This document shows, piece by piece, positions 1 to 6,234 of a DNA stretch of 31,305 bases (positions within the stretch are counted from its first letter, which is position 1; each line of letters begins with the position of its first letter). A model generated the notes under the pieces. That model worked only from the letters and a program-made list of their open reading frames with translations, did not search any database and had not been told where the DNA came from. The stretch comes from M3007 sp032115775. GTDB taxonomy: Bacteria; Bacteroidota; Bacteroidia; Chitinophagales; Saprospiraceae. The stretch covers positions 1 through 31,305 of the forward strand of contig JAUMBL010000101.1 in NCBI GenBank assembly GCA_032115775.1, read 5' to 3'. Position numbers and translations under genes: made by a program.

Positions 1-31
1 ATAGATGTGTAAAGTGGGTTGGCATTGATTT

Positions 32-51
32 CCCCCTGATGAATCAGGGGG
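32..51. repeat. Short perfect inverted repeat (hairpin)
   Basis: CCCCCTGA and TCAGGGGG are perfect inverted arms separated by TGAA, so the transcript can form an 8-bp stem with a UGAA loop. No T-run follows on the plus strand, so it is not a classical intrinsic terminator in that direction. It could be a terminator for something left of the window or a mobile-element end; the sequence does not decide. Confidence 0.5.
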
Positions 52-401
52 TTACAGGATGATAGATGTGATTCGGACTTCGCCGAACGATGCGTATGGG
101 GTCGTATAAAATGATGCGTAACTTCGGCTCGACGGTAACAAAATTATATCCAGGTAAGGAACTTCCCATCCGCTCAAGCATGCATAACGATTGATATTCA
201 GTCAATCGTAACGACGATTTCAAATATCGCACTATAAAATAAATATAAATAGGCGCATAAAAAAACATTTTTTTCTCGATCCAGCAATGGATTTTTACAC
301 AATTTGCCATTAAGGATAACTGCGCGTGTGCTTTTACTTTCTTTTCCGAATTATCAAAGAACTCGAATGCCATTTTTACTTGAAAAATGTGTACCCTTTC
401 T

Positions 402-454
402 AAATTTTTTCTAAAAAAATAAAAAAAACAGGCAACCAAACAAAATATTTTTTG
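402..454 (+). repeat. Degraded copy of the T/A-rich hairpin element
   Basis: The stretch around 430-454 (GGCAACCAAACAAAATAT followed by a T-run and G) matches the right arm and tail of the intact element at 15599-15622 (GGCAATCGAACAAAATAT and T-run). The left outer arm is not present; only the inner A/T stem around a CTA loop remains. The GC-rich palindrome that accompanies the intact copies is also missing. I read it as a partial or decayed member of the family. Confidence 0.5.
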
Positions 455-490
455 CTTCACGGATCTTTCACAGACTTATGATACACCCTC

Positions 491-561
491 CAAAAAAATC
501 GCGAAGTATGGCGGAAAATGGGACTTTTTGGGGCCAGTCGGCGAGCCGGCTAAGTAGTTAC
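491..561 (+). repeat. Right-end fragment of the GTAAC-ended mobile repeat (copy R1)
   Basis: This 71-bp stretch is nearly identical to 1921-1991, with only a handful of differences. It ends in AGCCGGCTAAGTAGTTAC, the right terminal repeat of the family. No matching left end is found upstream, so it looks like a truncated insertion or a remnant of a deletion. It ends 33 bp before the -7 motif of the MFS gene, so it forms the DNA just upstream of that promoter. Confidence 0.75.
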
Positions 562-593
562 AATTTAAAACCTATTTCCCGGCGTCCCCGTTG

Positions 594-601
594 TACCTTT
601 G
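594..601 (+). promoter_or_regulatory. Bacteroidetes -7 promoter motif for the MFS gene
   Basis: TACCTTTG fits the Bacteroidetes sigma-factor -7 consensus TAnnTTTG. The ATG at 620 is 18 bp further on, which argues for that start rather than the in-frame TTG at 599, which overlaps the promoter motif. I see no good -33 TTTG at the usual spacing. Confidence 0.55.
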
Positions 602-619
602 CCCCCAATCTGTATTTCC

Positions 620-1855
620 ATGTCCGTTCGTTCTCCGCTCCTCCCGATTTTCCTCATCGTCCTGCTCGATATGCTGGGCGTAGGGATCATCATTCCCGTA
701 TTGCCGGCACTTTTCATGACGCCGGAGACCAGCATTCTCCCGCCGGACACCTCCGACGCACAGCGCTCCATCTGGTATGGGTACCTGGTGGCCATTTACC
801 CGCTCATGCAGTTTTTCGGCGCGCCGGTGTTGGGGGCTTTGTCTGATCGTCACGGCCGCAAGCCCCTGCTGATGCTTTCATTGGCCGGCACGCTGATCGG
901 TTACCTGTTATTCGGCTGGGCGATTCTGATCGGCAATCTTCCGCTGCTGTTTATCAGCCGGGCATTGCCGGGTTTTACGGGCGGTAACATCAGCATCGTG
1001 TTTTCGGCTATTTCAGATATTACGGTGCACCGGCCGGCGGATCGCCCCAAGTTTTTCGGGCTGGTGGGTATGGCATTCGGATTGGGTTTTATTCTAGGGC
1101 CGGCGCTCGGCGGGATATTGGCGGACAACAGCGTGGTTTCCTGGTTTGATCACGCGACGCCTTTTTGGTTTACGGCGATCCTGACCTTCGCCAATATCGG
1201 CCTGCTGTGGTGGATTTTTCCGGAAACGCTGGCGGAACGCCGGGAAAGCCGGTTGAATGTGCTCACCGGCGTCGCCAATATTCGCAAGGCCTTCGGCTCT
1301 CCGAATTTGCGGGGCGTTTTCGCGGTTTCGCTGTTTTTATCGCTGGGATTTTCCTTTTTCACGCAGTTTTTTTCCGTCTATCTGATTCACCGTTTCGCAA
1401 TGCCGGTGAAAGATATCGGGTTGATTTTTGCCTGGGTCGGCTTGTGGTTGATCTTTACACAGGGATTTACCGTGCGCCGACTCTCCGCGAGGTTCAAATC
1501 CGCACAACTGCTGCGCTATTCGATGTTGTTCCTTGCCATCGCCATCCCGATGGTGCTCGTACCGGACAATCCCTGGAATATTTTATGGGTCAATCCGTTT
1601 ATCGCCACCTTCCAGGGCATCACGGCGCCAAACCTGACGGCGGTGGTCAGCGCGCAGGCGTCCCCGCAAGAGCAGGGGGAAATTTTGGGTATCAACCAGA
1701 GCATGGTGTCCGTCGGACAAACGCTGCCTCCCGTGATTGCCGGCTATCTGAGCAGCCTGAACGGCGCTTATCCGATTCTGGCGGGCGGCATCATGATTTT
1801 TATCGGATGGGTGGTTTTTAATATTATTTGTAACAACTTAGTCGGTCGCGTCTGA
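620..1855 (+). CDS. TCR/Tet-like MFS exporter
   Basis: This is a major facilitator superfamily protein of 411 residues, near the usual 400-residue size, with about 12 hydrophobic segments. It resembles the TCR/Tet drug:proton antiporters: the N-terminus carries the D-x-L-G-V-G-I-I-I-P-V-L-P signature of helix 1, the loop after helix 2 has motif A (GALSDRHGRKP), and helix 5 has an antiporter motif C-like GFILGPALGG. It probably exports a small hydrophobic compound across the inner membrane; the substrate cannot be told. I chose the ATG at 620 because the in-frame TTG at 599 falls inside the promoter motif. The last eight residues (CNNLVGRV) and the stop codon are supplied by the mobile repeat starting at 1830; without it the protein would end in NIIYADIK. 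The repeat fragments on both sides (491-561, 1921-1991) are direct repeats. Confidence 0.88.
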   Translation: MSVRSPLLPIFLIVLLDMLGVGIIIPVLPALFMTPETSILPPDTSDAQRSIWYGYLVAIYPLMQFFGAPVLGALSDRHGRKPLLMLSLAGTLIGYLLFGWAILIGNLPLLFISRALPGFTGGNISIVFSAISDITVHRPADRPKFFGLVGMAFGLGFILGPALGGILADNSVVSWFDHATPFWFTAILTFANIGLLWWIFPETLAERRESRLNVLTGVANIRKAFGSPNLRGVFAVSLFLSLGFSFFTQFFSVYLIHRFAMPVKDIGLIFAWVGLWLIFTQGFTVRRLSARFKSAQLLRYSMLFLAIAIPMVLVPDNPWNILWVNPFIATFQGITAPNLTAVVSAQASPQEQGEILGINQSMVSVGQTLPPVIAGYLSSLNGAYPILAGGIMIFIGWVVFNIICNNLVGRV

Positions 1856-1991
1856 GACAAAAAAGGATCCATTTTTTGCCAGACGAAGCGATTTTTTGCA
1901 GGCCGTAGCAGCGCTACGGTCAAAAAAAATTGCGAAGTATGGCGGAAAATAGGACTTTTTGGGCCAGACAGCAAGCCGGCTAAGTAGTTAC
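1830..1991 (+). mobile_element. 162-bp MITE-like element (copy R2) with 8-bp target duplication
   Basis: The element begins GTAACAACTTAGTCGG and ends CCGGCTAAGTAGTTAC, terminal inverted repeats of 16 bp with two mismatches. It is flanked by the perfect 8-bp direct repeat TATTATTT (1822-1829 and 1992-1999), the expected footprint of transposition. Its centre holds a hairpin, CCGTAGC-AGC-GCTACGG (1903-1919), set between T-rich and A-rich arms. It has no coding capacity, so it must have been moved by a transposase encoded elsewhere. GTAA termini with 8-bp duplications fit what I recall of the IS66 family; that link is an inference. It overlaps the end of the MFS gene and lies just upstream of the DUF721 promoter. 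Confidence 0.82.
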
Positions 1992-2028
1992 TATTATTTA
2001 TGCAGATATTAAGTGAGTTGTAAAATCG

Positions 2029-2036
2029 TATCTTTG
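2029..2036 (+). promoter_or_regulatory. Bacteroidetes -7 promoter motif for the DUF721 gene
   Basis: TATCTTTG matches TAnnTTTG exactly and ends only 5 bp before the ATG at 2042. Transcription would therefore start at or within a few bases of the start codon, giving a leaderless or nearly leaderless mRNA. It lies 30 bp downstream of the target duplication of the inserted element. Confidence 0.6.
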
Positions 2037-2041
2037 CATTT

Positions 2042-2332
2042 ATGAAAAAACAAAATGACCTGACCTTGCAGGACGCCATGAAATCCATGCTGCGCGAATA
2101 TCGTCTGGAAAACCAGGTGAACGAAACTCGCATCAAAGCAATCTGGGGGCAGGTCATGGGCAAAACAATCGCAACCTACACGTCCAATATCGCGGTTCAA
2201 AAAAATATACTGTACCTGACGATCGTGTCCGCACCCCTCAGACAAGAGCTGCTGTATGCAAAAGACGCCATCCGGAAGCGGATAAATGAAGCGGTGGGCG
2301 AGGAGTATATTCGGGAAGTCGTGGTGCGGTGA
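2042..2332 (+). CDS. DUF721 (DciA-like) protein
   Basis: A 96-residue protein of the DUF721 family. The family pattern is visible: a helical N-terminus, an IWGQVMGKTIATYT segment like the W-x-x-V-G motif, a short strand (ILYLTIVSAPLRQELLYAK) and a C-terminal segment on an I-x-x-V-V-V strand. The DUF721 family includes DciA, the loader/partner of the replicative helicase DnaB in many bacteria without DnaC; whether the short Bacteroidota form does the same job is not settled by the sequence. It is soluble, with no signal peptide. It is followed after 25 bp by the photolyase gene on the same strand, so the two may be co-transcribed. Confidence 0.85.
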   Translation: MKKQNDLTLQDAMKSMLREYRLENQVNETRIKAIWGQVMGKTIATYTSNIAVQKNILYLTIVSAPLRQELLYAKDAIRKRINEAVGEEYIREVVVR

Positions 2333-2357
2333 ACGGGTCAGATTTGGAGATTGATGT

Positions 2358-3707
2358 ATGATTAATATATTTTGGTTTAGACGTGATTTGCGCCTGCAAG
2401 ACAATGCAGGTTTATGCCAGGCTCTGCAATCGGGGCTGCCGGTACTTCCATTGTTTATTTTCGATTCGGACATATTGGACGCCTTGCCGAACAGGCAGGA
2501 TGCGCGCGTGGAATTTATCCACACGGCACTGACCGACATGCAACGTGAATTAGCGGCGCTCGGCAGCACGCTGCTGGTACGGCACGGCAAGCCGGAAGCG
2601 GTCTGGCAGGCGATCTTGCAGGAATATCCGGTGCAGGCGGTGTTTACAAACCGAGACTATGAGCCGTACGCCATCCGGCGGGATCAGCGGGTGCAGACGC
2701 TGCTGGCGGAGCGGGGAATCCCGTTTCATACGTCCAAAGACCACGTCATTTTTGAAAAGGACGAAGTACTGAAAGACGACGGGAAGCCTTACACGGTCTT
2801 TACCCCGTACAGCAAAAAGTGGAAGACGCGGTTGTACAGTCGTATGGAGACGGTGGTGCTGGAAGACGGGCGCTCGGAAGCGCGGCCGTCGTATCTCCAG
2901 GCGCATCCGACGGAAAAGTATTTTTCGCATTTTTTCGCCTGTGCGCCGGCGCAACTACCAACCTTGGCGGAGATCGGTTTTGAACCGTCTGGTGTGGCGT
3001 TTCCACCACCTACGGTCAGCAGCGGGTTGATTCGACAGTATGAGGCGACGCGCAATTTTCCGGCACAGCCCGGAACCTCGCGGCTGGGCGTGCACTTTCG
3101 TTTTGGAACGATCAGTATCCGGGAGAAGGCGCAGCGCGCCCTTGCATTGAGCGAGACGTACCTGAACGAGTTGATTTGGCGGGATTTTTACAGCCAGATT
3201 TTAGCGCATTTTCCGCAGGTGGTAACCCAGCCGTTTAAACCGGCCTACGCTTTCGTCCCCTGGCGGGACGCGCCGGCGGATTTTGAAAAATGGTGCGCCG
3301 GAAAAACCGGCTATCCGATCGTGGATGCCGGGATGCGCGAGTTGAACGCCACCGGATTCATGCACAACCGGGTTCGGATGATTACCGCCAGTTTCCTGAC
3401 GAAACACCTGCTGCTCGACTGGCGGCTCGGGGAGGCGTATTTCGCCGAAAAACTCCTCGATTTCGATCTGGCCTCCAACAACGGCGGCTGGCAATGGGCG
3501 GCAGGATGCGGCACGGACGCCGCGCCTTATTTCCGGGTGTTCAATCCGGAGGAACAGACTAAAAAATTTGATCCGGAACACAAATATATCCGACGCTGGG
3601 TACCGGAATTCGGCACGCCGGCTTATCCGCGGCCCATGGTGGAACACAAATTTGCCCGGGAAAGGTGTTTGGCTGCGTATAAAAAGGCGTTGACCGACCC
3701 GGTGTGA
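2358..3707 (+). CDS. phrB: Deoxyribodipyrimidine photolyase (cryptochrome/photolyase family)
   Basis: A 449-residue flavoprotein that repairs cyclobutane pyrimidine dimers with blue light. The N-terminal Rossmann-like antenna domain starts with the hallmark FWFRRDLRLQDN (residues 5-16). The C-terminal FAD/DNA-binding domain has the expected run of motifs: LNELIWRDFY, GYPIVDAGMRELNATGFMHNRVRM, and LLDFDLASNNGGWQWAAGCGTDAAPYFRVFNP. Length is typical for a class I CPD photolyase. Start is the ATG at 2358; no better upstream start exists in the short gap after DUF721. It ends 5 bp from the oppositely oriented Rpn gene. A cryptochrome with signalling function cannot be excluded, but the intact active-site region favours a repair enzyme. 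Confidence 0.93.
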   Translation: MINIFWFRRDLRLQDNAGLCQALQSGLPVLPLFIFDSDILDALPNRQDARVEFIHTALTDMQRELAALGSTLLVRHGKPEAVWQAILQEYPVQAVFTNRDYEPYAIRRDQRVQTLLAERGIPFHTSKDHVIFEKDEVLKDDGKPYTVFTPYSKKWKTRLYSRMETVVLEDGRSEARPSYLQAHPTEKYFSHFFACAPAQLPTLAEIGFEPSGVAFPPPTVSSGLIRQYEATRNFPAQPGTSRLGVHFRFGTISIREKAQRALALSETYLNELIWRDFYSQILAHFPQVVTQPFKPAYAFVPWRDAPADFEKWCAGKTGYPIVDAGMRELNATGFMHNRVRMITASFLTKHLLLDWRLGEAYFAEKLLDFDLASNNGGWQWAAGCGTDAAPYFRVFNPEEQTKKFDPEHKYIRRWVPEFGTPAYPRPMVEHKFARERCLAAYKKALTDPV

Positions 3708-3712
3708 GGCGG

Positions 3713-4522
3713 TTATAATGCATCAATCTCGTCGCCTGAAAGACCGGACAGCCGGGAAATCAAATCACGATCCAGTCCCGCTGTTTTCATGTTGCGGGCA
3801 ATATCTGCTTTCGTTCTTTTTTCCAGTAGTTGATATTTTCCTCTCTCATCTTGTTCGCGCATGGCCGCATAATCGTATGCGTCTAACTCTTCCTTTGTCC
3901 AAACGTATTTACTGGCGTCGTGGTAAGCTGCCTTTAGTCCGTCGTCCTCTAAATTTTCAGGGATTACTTCGAGATTTTCCGCCTCTTTTAAGAAAAATAT
4001 CCACTTGTCCGTTATTTCATCAAGTTCAGACAGCGATTTATTAAACTTGGGAAGTTCAATGAAGTAGAAGTCCATATCCCGGATGATGCGTTCACCATTC
4101 TCCACGTCGCAGACGGCATGACAGGACAGGTATTTGTCGCCTTCCGTGAATTTAAAATCGAAAATTCCAATGAAGATTACCGGTTTTAGTCTGGTGTAAA
4201 ATTCACCGCTTTCGATTTGTTGTGAATACTCCTTGCTCGCGTAGTAAAGCAATCGTTTGTCCAAGCCGTCCGGCTCGGCTACCTGCATTTCAATGATATA
4301 GGTTTCACCTTTCTTGTTTCTTGCCTTTACGTCAATGATAGACGCTTTCAGGTTTTTTATGATCGGAAGCTGATATGGATTAAGGATTTCTACCTCTTCA
4401 ATTATATCCTTACCCCGTAATTTCATCACGGCATTCAGGAATGAAATGAGGATGATTTTCTTCTTTTCATTGCCGAAAATCTTTTTAAAAGCGATATCGT
4501 TTTTTACATCTACAAACTTCAT
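3713..4522 (-). CDS. Rpn family (PD-(D/E)XK) recombination-promoting nuclease/putative transposase
   Basis: A 269-residue protein of the Rpn/PDDEXK_2 group, often annotated as a putative transposase. Visible features are the N-terminal NDIAFKKIFGNEKKK block, a nuclease core with D64 (SIIDVKARNKKG) and the E-x-Q pair E78/Q80 (YIIEMQV), and a charged tail. Characterised Rpn proteins (RpnA of E. coli) are DNA endonucleases that raise RecA-independent recombination; homologues have also been linked to phage defence, which cannot be judged here. Its base composition is clearly AT-richer than the adjoining photolyase and pxp genes, consistent with acquisition by transfer. It has its own strong promoter at 4578-4608, and two ends of the mobile repeat family lie on either side of that promoter. 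The start is the ATG at 4522, 11 bp from the nearer repeat. Confidence 0.85.
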   Translation of the reverse strand: MKFVDVKNDIAFKKIFGNEKKKIILISFLNAVMKLRGKDIIEEVEILNPYQLPIIKNLKASIIDVKARNKKGETYIIEMQVAEPDGLDKRLLYYASKEYSQQIESGEFYTRLKPVIFIGIFDFKFTEGDKYLSCHAVCDVENGERIIRDMDFYFIELPKFNKSLSELDEITDKWIFFLKEAENLEVIPENLEDDGLKAAYHDASKYVWTKEELDAYDYAAMREQDERGKYQLLEKRTKADIARNMKTAGLDRDLISRLSGLSGDEIDAL

Positions 4523-4533
4523 GCGCTATGCTT

Positions 4534-4567
4534 GTAACTACTTTGTCGCGACCGGCTAAGTTTTGGC
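4534..4567. repeat. Degenerate palindromic copy of the GTAAC-ended repeat
   Basis: GTAACTACTT at 4534-4543 is followed by GTCGCGACCGGCTAAG. Read on the other strand this is CTTAGCCGGTCGCGACAAAGTAGTTAC, which matches the 34-bp palindromic copy at 5021-5054 except for three central-right bases and a decayed far end. No 8-bp target duplication is visible. It lies in the 5' untranslated region of the Rpn gene, between its promoter and its ATG. Confidence 0.6.
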
Positions 4568-4577
4568 CGATTTTTTA

Positions 4578-4608
4578 CAAAGATATCCGATTTAATCACG
4601 CAATCAAA
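4578..4608 (-). promoter_or_regulatory. Consensus Bacteroidetes promoter for the Rpn gene
   Basis: On the minus strand TTTG (4608-4605) is followed by exactly 19 bases and then TATCTTTG (4585-4578), which matches the Bacteroidetes -33 TTTG / -7 TAnnTTTG arrangement. It is the best-matching promoter I found in the window. Transcription would start near 4571 and run through the repeat at 4534-4567 into the Rpn ATG at 4522. Confidence 0.65.
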
Positions 4609-4670
4609 ACGAGTTGTTTGAAAATGCGCTTTATCGAACAAAAGACACCTTTTCTGCTTATTTTTTGCCG

Positions 4671-4705
4671 TTTTTTGTCTCAGCCGTGACCGGCTAAGTA
4701 GTTAC
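4671..4705 (-). repeat. Left-end fragment of the GTAAC-ended mobile repeat
   Basis: Read on the minus strand this is GTAACTACTTAGCCGGTC followed by ACGGCTGAGACAAAAAA. The left end of the 162-bp copy (from 1830) has the same order, GTAACAACTTAGTCGGTCGCGTCTGAGACAAAAAA, so about 35 bp are shared. The rest of the element is not recognisable and no target duplication is seen. The terminal bases encode the last residues (VTT) and TAG stop of the pterin dehydratase. Confidence 0.65.
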
Positions 4706-4996
4706 GAAAGCGTTTATTATCTGCTCCGCCCGCCCGGCAAATTCAAAGTCAAGATCAGTGATTCCGCCCGCATCATGGGTTTGTAATCGGATGGTTACGG
4801 TGCGGTATCCGCCCGACCAGTCGGGATGATGGCCCAGGGTTTCCGCCAGCAGCGCAATGCGCGCCAGGAAACCGAAGGCTTCGCTAAAATCCCGAAAGAC
4901 GAATGTTTTGTGTATAAAAATAGATTGCTCGTCCAGTTCCCAGCCGGGAAGTGCTTGCAATCGGTTAATAATTTCAATAGAAGAATAAATAGGCAT
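4694..4996 (-). CDS. phhB: 4a-hydroxytetrahydrobiopterin dehydratase (pterin-4a-carbinolamine dehydratase)
   Basis: A 100-residue cytosolic enzyme that dehydrates 4a-hydroxytetrahydropterin to quinonoid dihydropterin, recycling the cofactor of aromatic amino acid hydroxylases. The active-site signature is intact: LGHHPDWSGGYRTVTI, then THDAGGITDLDFEFA, giving the H-H-P, aromatic, H and D pattern of the family. Length is normal. The last three residues (VTT) and stop codon come from the end of a mobile repeat. The gene lies 32 bp downstream of the NRAMP-like gene; most of that spacing is the 34-bp insertion at 5021-5054 plus its duplication. Before the insertion the gap would have been 11 bp, so this gene may once have been read with the pxp operon. 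Confidence 0.9.
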   Translation of the reverse strand: MPIYSSIEIINRLQALPGWELDEQSIFIHKTFVFRDFSEAFGFLARIALLAETLGHHPDWSGGYRTVTIRLQTHDAGGITDLDFEFAGRAEQIINAFVTT

Positions 4997-5020
4997 GTGG
5001 TTGTCAATTATATAAAACTT

Positions 5021-5054
5021 GTAACTACTTAGCCGGTCGCGGCTAAGTAGTTAC
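5021..5054. mobile_element. 34-bp palindromic mini-element (copy R4) with 8-bp target duplication
   Basis: The sequence is GTAACTACTTAGCCG, a GTCG spacer, then CGGCTAAGTAGTTAC: two perfect 15-bp inverted ends with almost nothing between. It is flanked by the perfect direct repeat TAAAACTT (5013-5020 and 5055-5062). It belongs to the same family as the 162-bp element at 1830-1991, whose ends are the same. It lies between the NRAMP-like gene and the pterin dehydratase gene, and supplies the last eight residues and the stop codon of the former. As RNA it would form a strong hairpin between the two genes. Confidence 0.85.
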
Positions 5055-6234
5055 TAAAACTTCTTACGGCCAGCGCCACCATGGCCGCCGTCACAACCCA
5101 GCCGGCAACTTGCAGCCACAGCGGATGTCGGTAGCCGTTTAGCAAGCGGGTGTTGCGGGCGGCAAGGAGGAGGACGGCCAGCGCAAGGGGTAAGATAAAG
5201 CCGTTTACCGTACCGGCCAATACGAGCAATTGAACTGGTTTGCCCAGCGCCAAAAACACCGCCAGCGAAATCAGGATAAACACGGTAATGGCCCAGCGGG
5301 TATGCCGCTCGATCTCCGGTCGCCAATTTTTAATAAAACTAATGGAGGTGTACGCTGAACCAATGACGGAGGTAATTGCGGCGCTCCACATCACAAAACC
5401 AAATATCCGATAACCGGCCTCGCCGGCGGCCTGGCGAAATACGCCGGCAGCCGGATTCTCGGCATCCAATGGCGCGCCGGTAGCTACAACGCCCAGCGCG
5501 GCCAAAAACAAGGCGTACCGCATGCAGGCCGTCAGCACAATGCCGCGCACCGCCGCCCTGCTGACCGGCCCGATCGCCTCCGGCCCCTGCACGCCGGCAT
5601 CCAGCAAACGATGTGCGCCGGCAAAACTGATGTACCCGCCCACCGTGCCGCCGACCAGGGTGACGATCGCCAACGCGTCTATCTGCGCCGGCCAAATGCT
5701 CCGGTACAGCGCTTCGCCCAGCGGGGGCGCCGCCGCTGCCGCTACATACAGGGTGAAACAGAGCATGCCGATGCCCAGGATTTTTACCACGGTATCCATG
5801 ACGCGGTTGGCCTGCGGCGCCCAAAAGATGGCCAGCGACACGGCGGCAGACAGGACTGCCGCCGACGCGGTATCCATCCCGGTCAGCAATCGCAGCCCCA
5901 TACCGCAACCGCCAATGTTGCCGATGTTGAAGGCCAGGCCGCCCAGGGCGACCATCAGACCCAGGGCATATCCAAGTCCCGGCGCCAGCTGGTTAGACAG
6001 GTCTTGCGCCCGCTGGCCGGAAGCTGTGAGAATCCGCCAGATGTTGAGCTGCGCACCGATGTCGAGGAGGACGGACAGGAGGATCACAAATCCAAAGGAG
6101 CCGGCTAATTGCCAGCTGAATACCGCTGTTTGGGTCAGAAAACCGGGCCCGATGGCGGAGGTAGCCATTAAAAATGCCGCGCCGCCGAATGCGGCGGCAA
6201 ACTGTGGCGGTCGGCTGATTTTAAACATAGGCAT
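5029..6234 (-). CDS. NRAMP-like transporter of the pxp (5-oxoprolinase) operon
   Basis: A polytopic membrane protein of about 401 residues (around 11 hydrophobic segments) with NRAMP/LeuT-fold similarity. Helix 1 reads SAIGPGFLTQTA where metal-transporting NRAMPs have DPGN, and helix 6 reads GGTVGGYISFAGAHRL without the M-P-H metal ligand motif. The known metal site is therefore absent. It overlaps the end of pxpA, and NRAMP-like genes near pxp genes also occur in other bacteria (ycsG in Bacillus subtilis). I infer transport of 5-oxoproline or a related compound rather than Mn2+/Fe2+. Two ATGs (6234 and 6228) are close; a further in-frame start at 6276 would overlap pxpA by 56 bp and is less likely. 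The tail SNYLAATG and stop come from the 34-bp insertion; before it the protein would have ended in RSFI. Confidence 0.82.
   Translation of the reverse strand: MPMFKISRPPQFAAAFGGAAFLMATSAIGPGFLTQTAVFSWQLAGSFGFVILLSVLLDIGAQLNIWRILTASGQRAQDLSNQLAPGLGYALGLMVALGGLAFNIGNIGGCGMGLRLLTGMDTASAAVLSAAVSLAIFWAPQANRVMDTVVKILGIGMLCFTLYVAAAAAPPLGEALYRSIWPAQIDALAIVTLVGGTVGGYISFAGAHRLLDAGVQGPEAIGPVSRAAVRGIVLTACMRYALFLAALGVVATGAPLDAENPAAGVFRQAAGEAGYRIFGFVMWSAAITSVIGSAYTSISFIKNWRPEIERHTRWAITVFILISLAVFLALGKPVQLLVLAGTVNGFILPLALAVLLLAARNTRLLNGYRHPLWLQVAGWVVTAAMVALAVRSFSNYLAATG

Larger units (their letters stand above)
1..490. other. Intergenic/unresolved region with no supported gene
   Basis: I see no convincing gene here. 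A 138-codon open frame runs on the minus strand (44-460), but its first codons lie in an A/T-rich repeat, its composition is unlike the neighbouring proteins, and I recognise no family. The region holds a short GC hairpin near the left edge (32-51), a 9-bp direct repeat ATAGATGTG at 1-9 and 62-70, and a degraded copy of the long T/A hairpin element at 402-454. It may be a decayed gene end or the edge of something that continues to the left of the window. Confidence 0.5.

Noticed and set aside
44..460. 138-codon open frame on the minus strand
   Set aside because: It begins inside a repeat copy, has no recognisable domain, no promoter or start context, and a residue composition reflecting A/T-rich DNA.
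4534..4705. A single 172-bp element with both ends, like the 162-bp copy
   Set aside because: The flanks (CTATGCTT and GAAAGCGT) show no duplication, the interior does not match the 162-bp copy, and the interior carries the Rpn promoter; two separate end fragments explain it better.
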